A DNA stretch of 39,691 nt from Bacillota bacterium. GTDB lineage: Bacteria > Bacillota > Dethiobacteria > DTU022 > UBA8154. Under the pieces are notes generated by a model. That model ran no database searches. It saw nothing but the letters and a program-made list of their open reading frames with translations, and had not been told where the DNA came from. Positions within the stretch are counted from its first letter, which is position 1; each line of letters opens with the position of its first letter. Shown piece by piece: positions 1 through 9,700 of the stretch. A program made the translations under genes and the position numbers. The DNA is taken from NCBI GenBank assembly GCA_012518675.1, contig JAAYRR010000095.1, positions 1-39,691 of the forward strand, given 5' to 3'.

Positions 1-1502
1 ACTGTTCCGTTTTCAATCCACTTTTCGAATTTATAGCCGCTGTTAGGGGTTGCTGTTATGGTTACGTTATTCCCATATTCATAGATGCCGTAACCTGTTA
101 CAGCCCCGCCTTTTTTGGGGTTGGTCATGATCTGAACCAGGCAGGGGGGGGTAATTGGGGAAACAGGTTGTCCCTGCAGACAAATAACGGAGGGCCTTCC
201 ATAAAAAACATCCCCATCATCTGCAATAATATTTTTAATATGTTCAAGTGCTGATTCAAAGTCTAAGTCGAACACACTTAAAAATTGTTTTTTGTTATCT
301 GTGGTATCAGGTAAAAAAGAAACCTCAAAGACGGAGGCGTTCCCCCAGGCAAAAGCATAAACTTTATGTTCAAGACTGTCTGTAAGCATTTTCATTTCTG
401 CCACATGAATAAATTTGAATGCCTCATCATCTTTTTCCACCCCACTGTACGAACTCACAGTTATAAAATTATGATTTATAGGGCCGTTAGTTGTTTCTTC
501 AATAACAGATAAATCAAGTTCCCATGTTGTTGGGTTACATTTATATTCCCATATTCCTGCAGCAGGACACTTTTTGGCACCTGTAATAATACCAACTAAA
601 TTGGCATCGTTTAACATGCCAGTTGTTCTCCTGGCAACAGTCAACTCGGTAGCTGTTATATTTGTTCCCCCTAGCCTTACAACAACATCCCCATAGGGTG
701 CAAACTTGTCAGCCTGAATTTGTAATCCCTGAAGGAATATAGAACCACGGGCGTTCTGGCACTGAAGAGGATTATAGGACAGCTCCAGGGTTTCTGTATT
801 CGACCCCTTTATGTAATTTACTACAACGTCTGCCAATCCGCCGGAACCAAGAAAAATGGCCTCCGCGGTATTTACCCAGGTAAAATTTGACGGTAGCTTC
901 AGTGTTATAGATTGCCCGGTTGTGTTTCCCAACGCCCCAATACGGGTTTCATCGATTCGTATGGTAGCCAGGGTTGTAATATGTGAAAAATTTTCAACCT
1001 TTTCTATAGTGGCTACTGTTTTTCCCACGCCGGCATCAGCAAAAACATAGGTTCCTGCACTAATCGAACTGTCACGGGAATCCACGGTTACCTTTGCTTC
1101 ACCCTCTGCAGTTATTTTAGACAGTAGTGGAACCCTGATTTCCACATTGTTTTCACTAGTAATATCAGCTATAGTTATTTCAATGGTGTTCATGGTAAGG
1201 TATTTTACATCTACATTTGCACCAGTAGCATTGATTGCCCCTGCAGTAGTTATTTCCCTTTCAAGCCATTCGGCGTTTTCAAGGGTAAGTCTAAAACATT
1301 GATTGTTAGAAAAATCCCCTACACATTTTTCTTTAATTTGTAAACGGGGCACTGTTTCACAGTTATTAAATTCATGCCCAACGTTTATTTGTGGCACCCT
1401 GTCAATGAAATTCGCTGAGGCTGCAAAGGCAGGACCTGTAAATGAAAAAAATAAAAAAACCGCGCTGAGAATAAAGATAAATGTAATTGCAGGCTTTCGC
1501 AT
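1..1502 (-). CDS. Secreted cell-surface protein with InlB-type repeat (3' end outside window)
   Basis: An open frame of 500 codons runs off the left edge with no stop, so the ORF track omits it. The ATG at 1502 follows an AAGGAA Shine-Dalgarno. Residues 1-27 form a clear signal peptide: MRK, a hydrophobic core, then a cleavage site after AFA. The mature part is rich in Thr, Asn and Val and reads like tandem beta-sandwich modules. The last visible residues, about 464-500, match the divergent InlB B-repeat pattern (GAVTGYGIYEYGNNVTI, then a GYKFEKW-type ending). This repeat is common in Gram-positive surface proteins. Function is unknown; adhesion or a surface-layer role is only inferred. A+T-rich codon use matches mrr next door and differs from the rest of the window. 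Confidence 0.8.
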   Translation of the reverse strand, partial: MRKPAITFIFILSAVFLFFSFTGPAFAASANFIDRVPQINVGHEFNNCETVPRLQIKEKCVGDFSNNQCFRLTLENAEWLEREITTAGAINATGANVDVKYLTMNTIEITIADITSENNVEIRVPLLSKITAEGEAKVTVDSRDSSISAGTYVFADAGVGKTVATIEKVENFSHITTLATIRIDETRIGALGNTTGQSITLKLPSNFTWVNTAEAIFLGSGGLADVVVNYIKGSNTETLELSYNPLQCQNARGSIFLQGLQIQADKFAPYGDVVVRLGGTNITATELTVARRTTGMLNDANLVGIITGAKKCPAAGIWEYKCNPTTWELDLSVIEETTNGPINHNFITVSSYSGVEKDDEAFKFIHVAEMKMLTDSLEHKVYAFAWGNASVFEVSFLPDTTDNKKQFLSVFDLDFESALEHIKNIIADDGDVFYGRPSVICLQGQPVSPITPPCLVQIMTNPKKGGAVTGYGIYEYGNNVTITATPNSGYKFEKWIENGT

Positions 1503-2000
1503 ATTTCCTTTTTCCCCCTTATAAAAAGGTTTTTTATCTTTTGTCAAAACCATCTTATTAAATTCTACGGTTGGCAAGTATTTTCCTTTTTTGCCCATGC
1601 AAGACAACAGGGGGAAGGATGCATTTGGCATTTTTAAGCTTGTTTAGCAGGCAATCCATGCTATATAGCGCTGTAGGAAGGTTTGGTTCTTGTTAATTGT
1701 TTTGCCACGATACTGTTTTAATAAACATTTGCCATCTAGAATGAAAGCCATATAAAATATATGGGTGCAGAAAAACATTTAGGCATTAAGTAAAAGGAAA
1801 AGGAATGGAAAAACAAATATATTTTAGCGTTTGAAAAACCAATGATGGTTTTAATATATCTTTTCCTTTATCTAAAATTTAGTAGGGAAAACAGTTCAAA
1901 GGGACTGGAAGGATTAAGGGGAAGGTTTGGGCACTGGCGGCACTTAACCATACCTTTATACATACCATGCGTAATTTGCTAATTATAAGGGGGCTTTTGT
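1503..2000. other. A+T-rich intergenic region between divergent genes
   Basis: No credible gene lies on either strand. It must hold the divergent promoters for the secreted protein and mrr, but no convincing -35/-10 pair at a sensible distance stands out. A 7-bp hairpin (AAAACCA, loop ATGA, TGGTTTT) lies at 1835-1852. The base composition is clearly more A+T-rich than the window after 3.1 kb. Confidence 0.5.
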
Positions 2001-2912
2001 ATGGCAATTCCTGACTACCAAACAATTATGTTACCATTATTAAAGTATGTCAGCGACGGGAAGGAACATTCTATTCGGGAAATAATTGATGCATTGTCTG
2101 AAAGGTTTGGGTTAACAACTGAAGAAAAGAAAAGATTGTTACCCAGTGGTAGGCAGACGGTTTTTTATAATAGGGTTGGTTGGGCAAAAACCTACCTTAC
2201 CAAAGCTGGTTTGTTAAAGTCTAATAGGCGGTCTTATTGCGAAATTACACAACGAGGTATGGGGGTGTTGGCAAAAAAAATAACTGAAATGGATGCAGCA
2301 TATTTAGAAAGGTTCCCCGAGTTTCTAGAGTTCAAAAATATTGCCAAAAAAAAAGAAGCTAATATAAAATTTCTGGAACTAGACGAAAAGGTACAAAAAA
2401 CCCCTGAAGAAATAATAGAAGATGTTTACCAGGAATTGATACGTGATTTGGCGCAAAACCTAGTAGTTGAAATTATGAATTGTTCTCCCGACTACTTTGA
2501 ACAGCTAGTAGTTGATCTGCTTTTAAAAATGGGTTATGGGGGCTCCAGAAAGGATGCTGGAAAGGCAATAGGAAAAAGTGGTGATGAGGGGATAGACGGT
2601 ATTATAAAAGAGGACAGGCTTGGTCTTGATATAATTTATATACAAGCCAAAAGATGGAAAACCCCTGTAGGACGTCCAGAAATTCAAAAGTTTGCTGGTG
2701 CTTTACTTGGGCAACGTGCAAAAAAAGGTGTGCTAATAACTACCTCCACCTTTACCGAAGAAGCAAAACAATATGTGGATTCAATTGATAGCAAAATAGT
2801 TCTTGTCGATGGGGAACAATTAGGAAGGCTTATGATAGATCACAACATTGGTGTTTCTACGGACGTAACTTTTGAAATAAAAATAATAGATTCAGATTAT
2901 TTTGATGAATAG
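2001..2912 (+). CDS. mrr: Mrr-family type IV restriction endonuclease
   Basis: The 303-aa protein has the usual Mrr length and layout. An N-terminal winged-helix DNA-binding domain (about 1-100) is joined by a charged linker to a C-terminal PD-(D/E)XK nuclease domain (about 155-290). The catalytic core is visible as GDEGIDG (194-200), a hydrophobic strand, then IQAKRW (214-219), giving the D199...Q215-A-K217 signature, with E167 in the preceding helix. Mrr enzymes cut DNA carrying foreign methylation, so no cognate methyltransferase is needed. The ATG has an AAGGGGGC ribosome site. The gene is A+T-rich with many AAA and ATA codons, unlike the genes downstream, which suggests horizontal acquisition. 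A rho-independent terminator follows. Confidence 0.9.
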   Translation: MAIPDYQTIMLPLLKYVSDGKEHSIREIIDALSERFGLTTEEKKRLLPSGRQTVFYNRVGWAKTYLTKAGLLKSNRRSYCEITQRGMGVLAKKITEMDAAYLERFPEFLEFKNIAKKKEANIKFLELDEKVQKTPEEIIEDVYQELIRDLAQNLVVEIMNCSPDYFEQLVVDLLLKMGYGGSRKDAGKAIGKSGDEGIDGIIKEDRLGLDIIYIQAKRWKTPVGRPEIQKFAGALLGQRAKKGVLITTSTFTEEAKQYVDSIDSKIVLVDGEQLGRLMIDHNIGVSTDVTFEIKIIDSDYFDE

Positions 2913-2990
2913 CTATTTGCTAAGCTGTGAATAAGGTGCCCCTTCATGGAATTTTATTGATGTAAAGTGTTTCCAAGAAAATAACTATTT

Positions 2991-3021
2991 GTGGGGGAGG
3001 TTACAAGGCCCCACCTTTTTT
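2991..3021 (+). terminator. Rho-independent terminator after mrr
   Basis: GTGGGG and CCCCAC form a stem around a short loop, followed by CTTTTTT. It lies about 80 bases after the mrr stop. Confidence 0.75.
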
Positions 3022-3136
3022 AAACAGATGTTCTGTTTGCAAATGACGCCCCAAATTGTAGGGGTTGCTGCAAGTTTAGTTTTTATCTAAGTTGCATTGC
3101 TTATTATTATTTAGTTATAAAAGGAATAGTAAAATT

Positions 3137-3550
3137 TCATTTACCGGTTACAGTTACAACAATACGGCGCTTTTGCCGCGGGCCGTCGAATTCACAGAAG
3201 AATATATTTTGCCAGGTGGAAAGGCCCAGGCTGCCATTGATGAGAGGGATGGTTTCACTGGGGCCGACCAGCCCCGACTTAAGGTGGGCATCGGCATTGC
3301 CGTCCTGTTGATCGTGTTCCCACCCGCCATAGGGGATCAACTTACGCAGCAAGGTGATCACATCATTTTGTACACTTTCGTCCCAGTTTTCCTGGATCAT
3401 GATTGCTGCTGTGGCCCCCTGGGCATAAACTGAAACCAGCCCGTTTTTAATGCCGCTCTGTTCCACTGCTGCCGTGACCTGTGTGGTAATATCATACAGG
3501 GCTTCCCGTGTGGTTGTTTCCAGTTCAAGGGTACTTTGCTTTAAATGCAT
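3137..3550 (-). CDS. YjbQ/UPF0047 family protein (paralogue 1)
   Basis: A 137-aa protein of the YjbQ family, some members of which show weak secondary thiamine-phosphate synthase activity; the physiological role is unsettled. The ORF track starts 23 codons earlier, but the ATG at 3550 (MHLKQSTLELETTT) follows an AAAGGAAAG ribosome site and gives the family's usual length. Family marks are DGNADAHLK, LGLSTWQNIFF and CEFDGPRQKRR. The usual HTTA segment reads QGATAA here, which separates it from paralogue 2 at 37066, where the segment is MHITAS. It converges with mrr and diverges from the HesB-like gene. No thiamine genes are nearby. Confidence 0.85.
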   Translation of the reverse strand: MHLKQSTLELETTTREALYDITTQVTAAVEQSGIKNGLVSVYAQGATAAIMIQENWDESVQNDVITLLRKLIPYGGWEHDQQDGNADAHLKSGLVGPSETIPLINGSLGLSTWQNIFFCEFDGPRQKRRIVVTVTGK

Positions 3551-3714
3551 GTAGTTATCTTTCCTTTCCCCGGGCATAAAATGCCATAAGGTTGATTTTT
3601 TTAGATTTATTTTTCCCAACAGGCCGGCTTTTTCTCTGATTTCAGACGGCCTTTAAGTGGGCCCCTACAGTTTAATGGAAAAATCCCAATAATTCAATGT
3701 TGGCCCCATAAGGG

Positions 3715-3743
3715 CTTTCAATTGTTTTGTTTTAAGGTATAAT
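3715..3743 (+). promoter_or_regulatory. Candidate promoter of the HesB-like selenoprotein gene
   Basis: A perfect TATAAT lies at 3738-3743, about 40 bases before the proposed start. The -35 element is weak (CTTTCA or TTTCAA at a 16-17 base spacing). Confidence 0.4.
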
Positions 3744-3785
3744 GAAAATGTTACCCAAAAAATAAAAAAGAAAGGGTTGGTATTG

Positions 3786-4106
3786 GTGTTGCAAGTCACG
3801 CCGGCAGCGATCGATCAGTTTAAAGCTGTCTTGAGCCAGGTGGATAAGGAGGAAATATATATCCGTATTTTTGTGAACGGGATGGGCTGAAACGGCCCCA
3901 GTTTGGGTTTGACTCTGGAAGAGTCATTTCAAGAAGGCCAGGATGAACAGCGAGAAATTGATGGGGTGGCTTTTGTTTATGAGGAAAAAATAGCCCCCTT
4001 TGTAAACGATAAAAAGATTGATTTTATTACGGGACCGCGGAGCGGTTTTCAGATTAAAGGCATGGGGCCGGATTCCTGTTGTGATTCCTGCACTTCCTCC
4101 TGTTAG
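3786..4106 (+). CDS. HesB/IscA-like selenoprotein, UGA-encoded Sec35
   Basis: The ORF track shows only the part after 3903. The same frame extends upstream through one TGA (3888-3890) to a GTG at 3786 behind a GAAAGG ribosome site. The reading is MLQVTPAAIDQF ... VNGMG-U-NGPSLGLTLEES ..., 106 aa with Sec at residue 35. The pre-TGA segment is a good HesB/IscA N-terminus, and Sec takes the place of the first conserved metal-ligand Cys of that fold. A C-terminal Cys cluster (CCDSCTSSC) is present. HesB-like selenoproteins are a known bacterial family. A 6-bp hairpin after the TGA meets the bacterial SECIS rules. A likely role is Fe-S or redox chemistry. A pseudogene is the alternative, but conservation on both sides of the TGA argues against it. 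The selenocysteine machinery is not in the window. Confidence 0.85.
3888..3926 (+). promoter_or_regulatory. Bacterial SECIS element directing Sec insertion
   Basis: After the UGA at 3888-3890, TGACTC (3910-3915) pairs perfectly with GAGTCA (3921-3926) around the loop TGGAA. The loop starts 25 bases after the UGA, and a G lies in the first two loop positions. Published bacterial SECIS models ask for roughly 16-37 bases, a 4-7 bp stem and such a G. The stem also encodes protein (LTLEES). Confidence 0.75.
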
Positions 4107-4184
4107 GCAGCTGCAGGCGTTAAGGGATTATTAAAAGAAAATAACTGCAGTGTTTAGCCTTTAAAAAGGATTTGAAAGAACAAG

Positions 4185-5195
4185 GTGGCACCCTTTGTGA
4201 ATGTGGATCTAAAACCGTATGCTACAAAGATATTTAAAATAAATATCAAGAAGTTTATTATTTTACAGATAACTGTTTTCCTGTTACTGTTTACATTGCT
4301 TTTCCCCGGGGCAGATCCCGGGGCTGAAGCGGTGAATACCCCGCCGTCTGTGCATTACAACGGGGCAGTTTTGCAGTTTGATGTTTCCCCGCTGTTTTTT
4401 CAGGAAACGCCTTTGTTTCCCCTGCGGGGAATTTTAGAAAACCGGGGGTTTATCCTGAATTGGGAACCCGCTGCCCAAAGGGTGGTGCTTGTCGGCCCCG
4501 GCCGGGTTGGGTATCTCTATCTTGGCAATCCCCTCTATTCTGTAAACGGTGTGGTTTACCGGACGGTTCAGCCGCCGGAAATTGTGCAGGGAAGAGTCAT
4601 GGTGGCTATGGATTTTTTGCAGCAGTGTATTGACTGGGAAGAATTTATCTGGGACGAAAAAGGAGCTGCCCTTCATCTGGGGGGCAGCCCCGGTAATGCT
4701 GAAAATGGAGGGCAGGCATCCCCGCCGCTGCCGGGCAGGGTTGAAATTGAAGCATTTGATATGAAATTCATAGCAGTGCTGTTGCCTACTGGCAAAGAGG
4801 TGACCGTCGGGGAACATTTTAAGATTGTTATTGCTGCCCCCTTTGTTGAAGGGATCTATGCCTATGCCGTTCGTTTGAAATATGATCCCGAACAGATTGC
4901 CGTGCAAAGGCTGGAAAACCCCGCCTTTAATTCCCGGCAGGATTTTTCCTGGAATAAAATTGATGCTGCAGCAGGGGTAGCCGAGTACTTGCAGACAACC
5001 TTGGGATATCAGGAAAAAATACCGCCGCGTGATCCGCTTGTTATTTTAGAGGCCCGGGCTCTGCGGGCCGGGGTACTGTCTTTGCCGGGTGAGGCGCTGC
5101 AGGTAAATCTGCTGGATAACACTGCAACACCCATGCCTGCCGGCCTGGAGGAAAAAACCCTGTACATCACCGCTTTTTCCCAGGCCGGAAGTTGA
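4185..5195 (+). CDS. Secreted protein: copper amine oxidase N-terminal (stalk) domain plus cohesin-like domain
   Basis: 336 aa. An N-terminal hydrophobic segment (about 24-41) is a signal or anchor. Residues about 50-165 resemble the copper amine oxidase N-terminal stalk domain: FPLRGILENRGFILNWE, then GRVMVAMDFL, a strand-rich module common in clostridial surface proteins and without enzyme activity by itself. Residues about 195-330 resemble a cohesin-type beta-sandwich: a VTVGEHFKIVI strand, then YAYAVRLKYDPEQIAV. The GTG start at 4185 has only a poor ribosome site; a GTG at 4197 is an alternative. It may be an extracellular scaffold or wall protein, but the partner is unknown. No dockerin proteins are visible in the window. 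Confidence 0.75.
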   Translation: MAPFVNVDLKPYATKIFKINIKKFIILQITVFLLLFTLLFPGADPGAEAVNTPPSVHYNGAVLQFDVSPLFFQETPLFPLRGILENRGFILNWEPAAQRVVLVGPGRVGYLYLGNPLYSVNGVVYRTVQPPEIVQGRVMVAMDFLQQCIDWEEFIWDEKGAALHLGGSPGNAENGGQASPPLPGRVEIEAFDMKFIAVLLPTGKEVTVGEHFKIVIAAPFVEGIYAYAVRLKYDPEQIAVQRLENPAFNSRQDFSWNKIDAAAGVAEYLQTTLGYQEKIPPRDPLVILEARALRAGVLSLPGEALQVNLLDNTATPMPAGLEEKTLYITAFSQAGS

Positions 5196-5317
5196 TGCAC
5201 CCTTACCGGTGCCGGCAGTAAAAACGTTAACATCTGTGTAGGTTTCAGCCTGAGATGCAGAAATTGTTACAAACAATTTTAAGCCTGTTTGCTTCTGCCT
5301 GTTCCGGGAAAATTTAC

Positions 5318-5346
5318 TTGACAGGGGTTGGGGGATGTTTTATAGT
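5318..5346 (+). promoter_or_regulatory. Promoter of the RND efflux operon
   Basis: A perfect -35 TTGACA (5318-5323), a 17-base spacer and -10 TATAGT (5341-5346) give a strong vegetative-type promoter. The start of transcription would fall just before the TetR-type operator. Confidence 0.8.
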
Positions 5347-5360
5347 ACAGTTGATTTGGA

Positions 5361-5380
5361 TTGACCGGCTGGTCGGTCGA
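5361..5380 (+). promoter_or_regulatory. Probable TetR-family operator
   Basis: TTGACCG and CGGTCGA form an interrupted inverted repeat around GCTGGT (perfect core GACCG-N6-CGGTC). It sits 15 bases after the -10 box and before the ribosome site, where a bound repressor would block transcription. The last gene of the operon is a TetR-family regulator, so self-regulation is the natural inference. Confidence 0.65.
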
Positions 5381-5399
5381 CTTAAGAGGGGGGAAAGGT

Positions 5400-6797
5400 G
5401 TGCAGGCGGATAAAGGGAAAAGGGGTTTCTACATAACGAAGCGGCGCTGCTCTGTTGCCGCAATTTTTTTTATTTTGGCATCTTTTACATTTTTGCTGAC
5501 GGGGGGTGGCTGTGGGCGGGCTACCGGTTCAGGGGAGCAACAACAGCCGGCAGTTGTTGAATTAACAGCATTGGAACACAGGGATCTGCACGCATCTGTG
5601 ACGGTAAGCGGCCAGGTCAGCGCTCATGCAGAAGTAAAAGTGCTGGCAGAGCTGCCGGGCAGGATAGAAGAAGTGTATGTTTGCCTGGGGGATAAGGTGG
5701 AAAAAGGGGGGCTGCTGGTACGGCTGGACAGCCGCGATCAGGAAGTGCAGCTGCAGCAGGCAGAAGCAGCCTTGGCTGCGGCCGGGGCCCAGCAGGCCGA
5801 GGCCCGGGCCGGGGCTCGCTCGCAAGATCTGGCGCAGGCCCGGGCCGGGCTGATGCAGGCGGAAAGCGCCTTTACCGTGGCTTCTGCAGAACTGGAACGT
5901 ATGGAGGCCCTGTACGGGGAGGGGGTTGTCTCGCTTCAGCAGTTGGAACAGGTACAGATGCAGTACACTGCAGCTAAGGCCGGGCTGGAGACGGCCCAGG
6001 CTATGTTGGAAAAGCTGGAAGCCGGGCCAACGGAACATACCTTGCAGGTTTTGGCAGCGCAGGTCAGCCAGGCGCAGGCCGGGGTGGCGGCAGCCAAGCG
6101 GCAATATGAAAAAATGTTCCTGCGGGCGCCGATCAGCGGCAAGGTTGCTGCGGTGATGGCTCACGCCGGGGAGATGGCGGGGCCAGGTTCGCCGGCAGTT
6201 ATTTTGGTCAATGACGACCCCGTTTACATAGATGTTTTGGTGGATGAAGAACAGATTGGGTACCTTTCCCCGGGGCAGGAGGTCTCTGTAGCGGTCCCGG
6301 TGCTGGCGGAAAGGGAAACGCTGGAAAATAGCGGGGCAGACCCAACAGAGCCGGGGGGAACAGGGCACGGGAAGGGCGGTGAATTTCGGGAACCGGGCGG
6401 CCTGCAGGGGTCTATCGCTGAAATGAGCCCGGCAGCTCTTGCCGGCAGCCGTTCTTTCCAGGTGCGGGTCAAGGTGCCCAATCCGCAGGGCCTCTTAAAG
6501 CACGGCATGTTCGCCCGTGTAACCCTGCAAACCCGTTTTTTGCAGGATGTACCTGTAGTGCCGGCCACGGCTGTGCAGCAGCGGGACGGCAGGGATTACA
6601 TTTTCTTTTGCGATGAGGGTGTCGCCCGTGCCGTAGAGGTTAAAACAGGGGTCCAGCAGGGGGATATGATCCAGGTGGAGGGCGAACTGCGCCCCCTGCC
6701 GGTTATCGCCCGGGCCCCACGCAGCTTAAATGATGGGGACGCCGTCCAAAAAACGGGTGACGTGCAGCAGAATAAAGAAGCAGGTGAAGGCCGGTGA
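5400..6797 (+). CDS. RND efflux periplasmic-adaptor (membrane fusion) protein, likely lipid-anchored
   Basis: The ORF track begins at 5361 inside the operator. The GTG at 5400, after AGAGGGGGGAAAG, is the better start and gives 465 aa. Residues 17-36 are hydrophobic and end in LLTGGGC, a weak lipobox, so Cys38 may be lipidated. A split lipoyl domain (about 80-110 and 240-262, LRAPISGKVA) brackets an Ala/Gln-rich coiled-coil hairpin (about 112-236). A beta-barrel and a membrane-proximal domain follow. This is the HlyD/AcrA architecture that couples an RND pump to the cell exterior. The stop overlaps the pump gene start by four bases (GTGA), so translation is probably coupled. No outer-membrane channel is encoded, as expected for a Gram-positive. 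Confidence 0.92.
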   Translation: MQADKGKRGFYITKRRCSVAAIFFILASFTFLLTGGGCGRATGSGEQQQPAVVELTALEHRDLHASVTVSGQVSAHAEVKVLAELPGRIEEVYVCLGDKVEKGGLLVRLDSRDQEVQLQQAEAALAAAGAQQAEARAGARSQDLAQARAGLMQAESAFTVASAELERMEALYGEGVVSLQQLEQVQMQYTAAKAGLETAQAMLEKLEAGPTEHTLQVLAAQVSQAQAGVAAAKRQYEKMFLRAPISGKVAAVMAHAGEMAGPGSPAVILVNDDPVYIDVLVDEEQIGYLSPGQEVSVAVPVLAERETLENSGADPTEPGGTGHGKGGEFREPGGLQGSIAEMSPAALAGSRSFQVRVKVPNPQGLLKHGMFARVTLQTRFLQDVPVVPATAVQQRDGRDYIFFCDEGVARAVEVKTGVQQGDMIQVEGELRPLPVIARAPRSLNDGDAVQKTGDVQQNKEAGEGR

Positions 6798-9700
6798 AAC
6801 TGAGCAAACTGGCGATCAACCGGCCTGTAACGGTTTTGATGGGCACCTTGCTGGTTCTTCTTTTGGGAGCGGTTTCCTTTACCAGGCTGCCGGTGGATCT
6901 ATTTCCGGAACTGTCCCTGCCGGTGGCGGTGATCTGGACGGAATACCCGGGGGCCGGGCCGGAAGAAGTGGAAAATATGGTTACCCGCCCGGTTGAAGAA
7001 GCGGTCAGCACGTTGGGTAACCTGAAGGAGCTGTCCTCGCAGTCAACAGCGGGCAGTTCAGTGGTAATTGCCAATTTTAACTGGTCAACAGATATGGATT
7101 TTGCCGCCCTGGATATGCGGGAAAGCATCGATCTTATCCGGGGCTACCTTCCTGATGAAGCAGAACGCCCGCTAATTATCCGCCTTGACCCTGCGCTGAT
7201 GCCCATTTTGCATTTGGGCGTCAGCGGCGATCTGGACCAGGCCGGCCTAACCACTTTGGCCCATGATGTGCTGAAAAACCGGCTGGAACGGATTGAAGGT
7301 GTGGCTGTGGCCGAGGTTGACGGAGGGCTGGTTTCTGAAGTTGAAGTTGCGGTAGACCTGCAGCGCCTAAGCCAAGCGGGGGTTTCCCTGCAGCAGTTGC
7401 AACAGGCCCTGGCTATGGAAAACCTGAACTTTTCCGGCGGGCAGTTTCATGCAGGGGGGCGTGAGTACCAGGTCAGGACGATGGGGCAGTATCGCTCCCT
7501 GGAGGAAATGGGGGGCATTGTGGTCGGTCAGGATGCCGGCGGGCCGGTTTACCTGCGGGATGTGGCTACACTGGGCCTGCAGTATAAAGAAGAACAGGTT
7601 ATTACCCGCATGAACGGTGAACCGGTGGTTTCGCTAAGCATCCGCAAGCAGTCTGATGCCAATACGCTGCGGGTGGCTACCGCTGTCCGCCATGAAATTA
7701 AAAAGATGGCTCAAGAACTGCCCGGGGAACTTGACTTCAGTGTGGCCATCGATCAAAGCAGTTACATCAGCCGGGCGGTGGACAATGTGATTAGCACCGT
7801 ATTGGTGGGGGCTGCGCTTGCTATCCTTGTTCTCTACCTGTTTATGGGCAGCCTGACGGCAACGCTGATTATCAGCGCCGCTATTCCCATTTCGGTGATT
7901 GCCGCCTTTTCCTTTATGTATTTTTATGGGATGACCCTGAACATTGTTACCTTAGGGGGGATGGCGTTGGGTGTGGGGATGATGGTGGACAATGCCATTG
8001 TCATCCTGGAAAATATTTACCGCTACCGCAATTTAGGCGAAAAACCTGCCGCAGCAGCCCTGTTGGGCAGCGGTGAAATGGCCGGGGCGATTACAGCGGC
8101 TACCTTGACAACCGTGGTGGTTTTTATCCCGGTGCTGTTTGTTGAAGGCCTGGCAGGAATAGTATTCAGGCCCCTGGCCTGGACGGTGGGCTTTGCCTTG
8201 CTGGCCTCTTTGTTTATGGCGCTGACTGTTGTGCCGCTGCTGTGTTCGCGCTCACAGCTGCTGCAGCCTGCAGAACAGCCGGAACAGCGAAGGTTTACGG
8301 CAGTTCCCCTGCGGGCCATGCAAAGTTTCATGCAGAAGTTAAATTCTTATTATGCAGGGCTCCTGGCTTGGGCCCTAGGTAGGAGAGGGCTGGTGGTGGG
8401 CAGTGTCTTGGGGCTACTTGTCTTGTCACTGGCCCTGGTACCCCTGATCGGCTCTGAATTTCTGCCAGAAGAAGATAGCGGCACGCTTTTTGTCAACTTG
8501 CAGTTACCAATAGGTTCCTGCCTGGAGGAAACAGACTCAGTAGCCCAGGATATCGAAGAACGTCTGCAAGCAGCTTACCCTGAAATTGAAACTGTTTTTT
8601 CCTATACCGGCACGGGCGGTACACTTTTTGAAACCGCCACGCCGGAAGATGCACAGATTTGGGTAATGCTCGTGCCCCGGGAAAAAAGGAAACTTTCTAC
8701 CCGGGAAGTGGCAGAAAAACTGCGGAGTGATCTTGCCCTGATCCCGGGGGTGGATATTGCGGTTAGCACCCAGGATATCACCATGGGGATGACCTCCCAG
8801 GGCGGGGCTATCAACATCGCTGTAAAGGGCGATGACTTGGAGCTGTTGCAGGGGCTGGCCACAGAAGTGGCGCAGGTTGTGGAAAGTGTGGAGGGCACCA
8901 AGGAGGTAGATACTTCCTTATCCGGTGGGCGTCCGGAAGTTCAGGTACGCCTGGAGCGTGAACAGGCTGCTGCCTGGGGTGTTTCCACCGCCCAGGTTGC
9001 CCAACTGGTGCGCACTGCTTTGGAAGGCCAGGTAGTGACCCGCTACCGTGTCGGGGGCAAGGAGTACGACGTGCGCCTTAAAGGCGGGGAGGAGTTGGCG
9101 GTTGAGAACCCCGCTGCGCTTAAAAATCTGCCGCTGTTGACACCGGCGGGCCCTGTACACTTGGGGCAGGTGGCTGCGGTGACGACCGGCACCGGGCCGC
9201 GCAGCATTTCCCGCGATGGCCAGGTGCGCACAGCTTACGTAACGGGGGATATCTTTGGCCGGGACTTGGGCAGTGTAATGCAGGACGTGCAGAAAAAACT
9301 GGATGCTTTGGAGCTGCCGGCCGGCTATACCATTGACTATGCCGGGGAAGTCATCAACATTGAAGAATCGTTTTCCAGCCTGGGTTTTGCACTGCTTTTG
9401 GCTATTCCCCTGATCTATATGATTATGGCGGCCCAATTTGAATCCCTTCTTTTCCCCCTGATTATTATGTTTTCACTGCCCCAGGCATTTACCGGGGTGG
9501 TCCTGTCTTTGGTGTTGACGGGCAAAGCCCTGAGTGTGCCGGCCCTTATCGGGGTTATTCTGCTCAGCGGTATTGTGGTTAACAACGGCATTGTCCTGGT
9601 AGACTACATTAATATCCTGCGGCGGGAAAAAGGGCATAGCCGCGAAGAGGCAATACGCTTGGCCGGCCCGGTGCGCCTGCGCCCCATTTTGATGACAACC

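Noticed and set aside
1518-1547. TTGACA-18-TATAAG on the minus strand before the partial secreted-protein gene
   Set aside because: Transcription would start within about 10 bases of the ATG and remove the ribosome site, so it is probably a chance match in A+T-rich DNA.
3092-3433. 113-aa plus-strand ORF
   Set aside because: Antisense shadow of the YjbQ gene; no ribosome site.
5250-5258. CTGAGATGC resembling part of a TPP riboswitch
   Set aside because: The other conserved parts of the riboswitch are absent and the next gene is an efflux adaptor.
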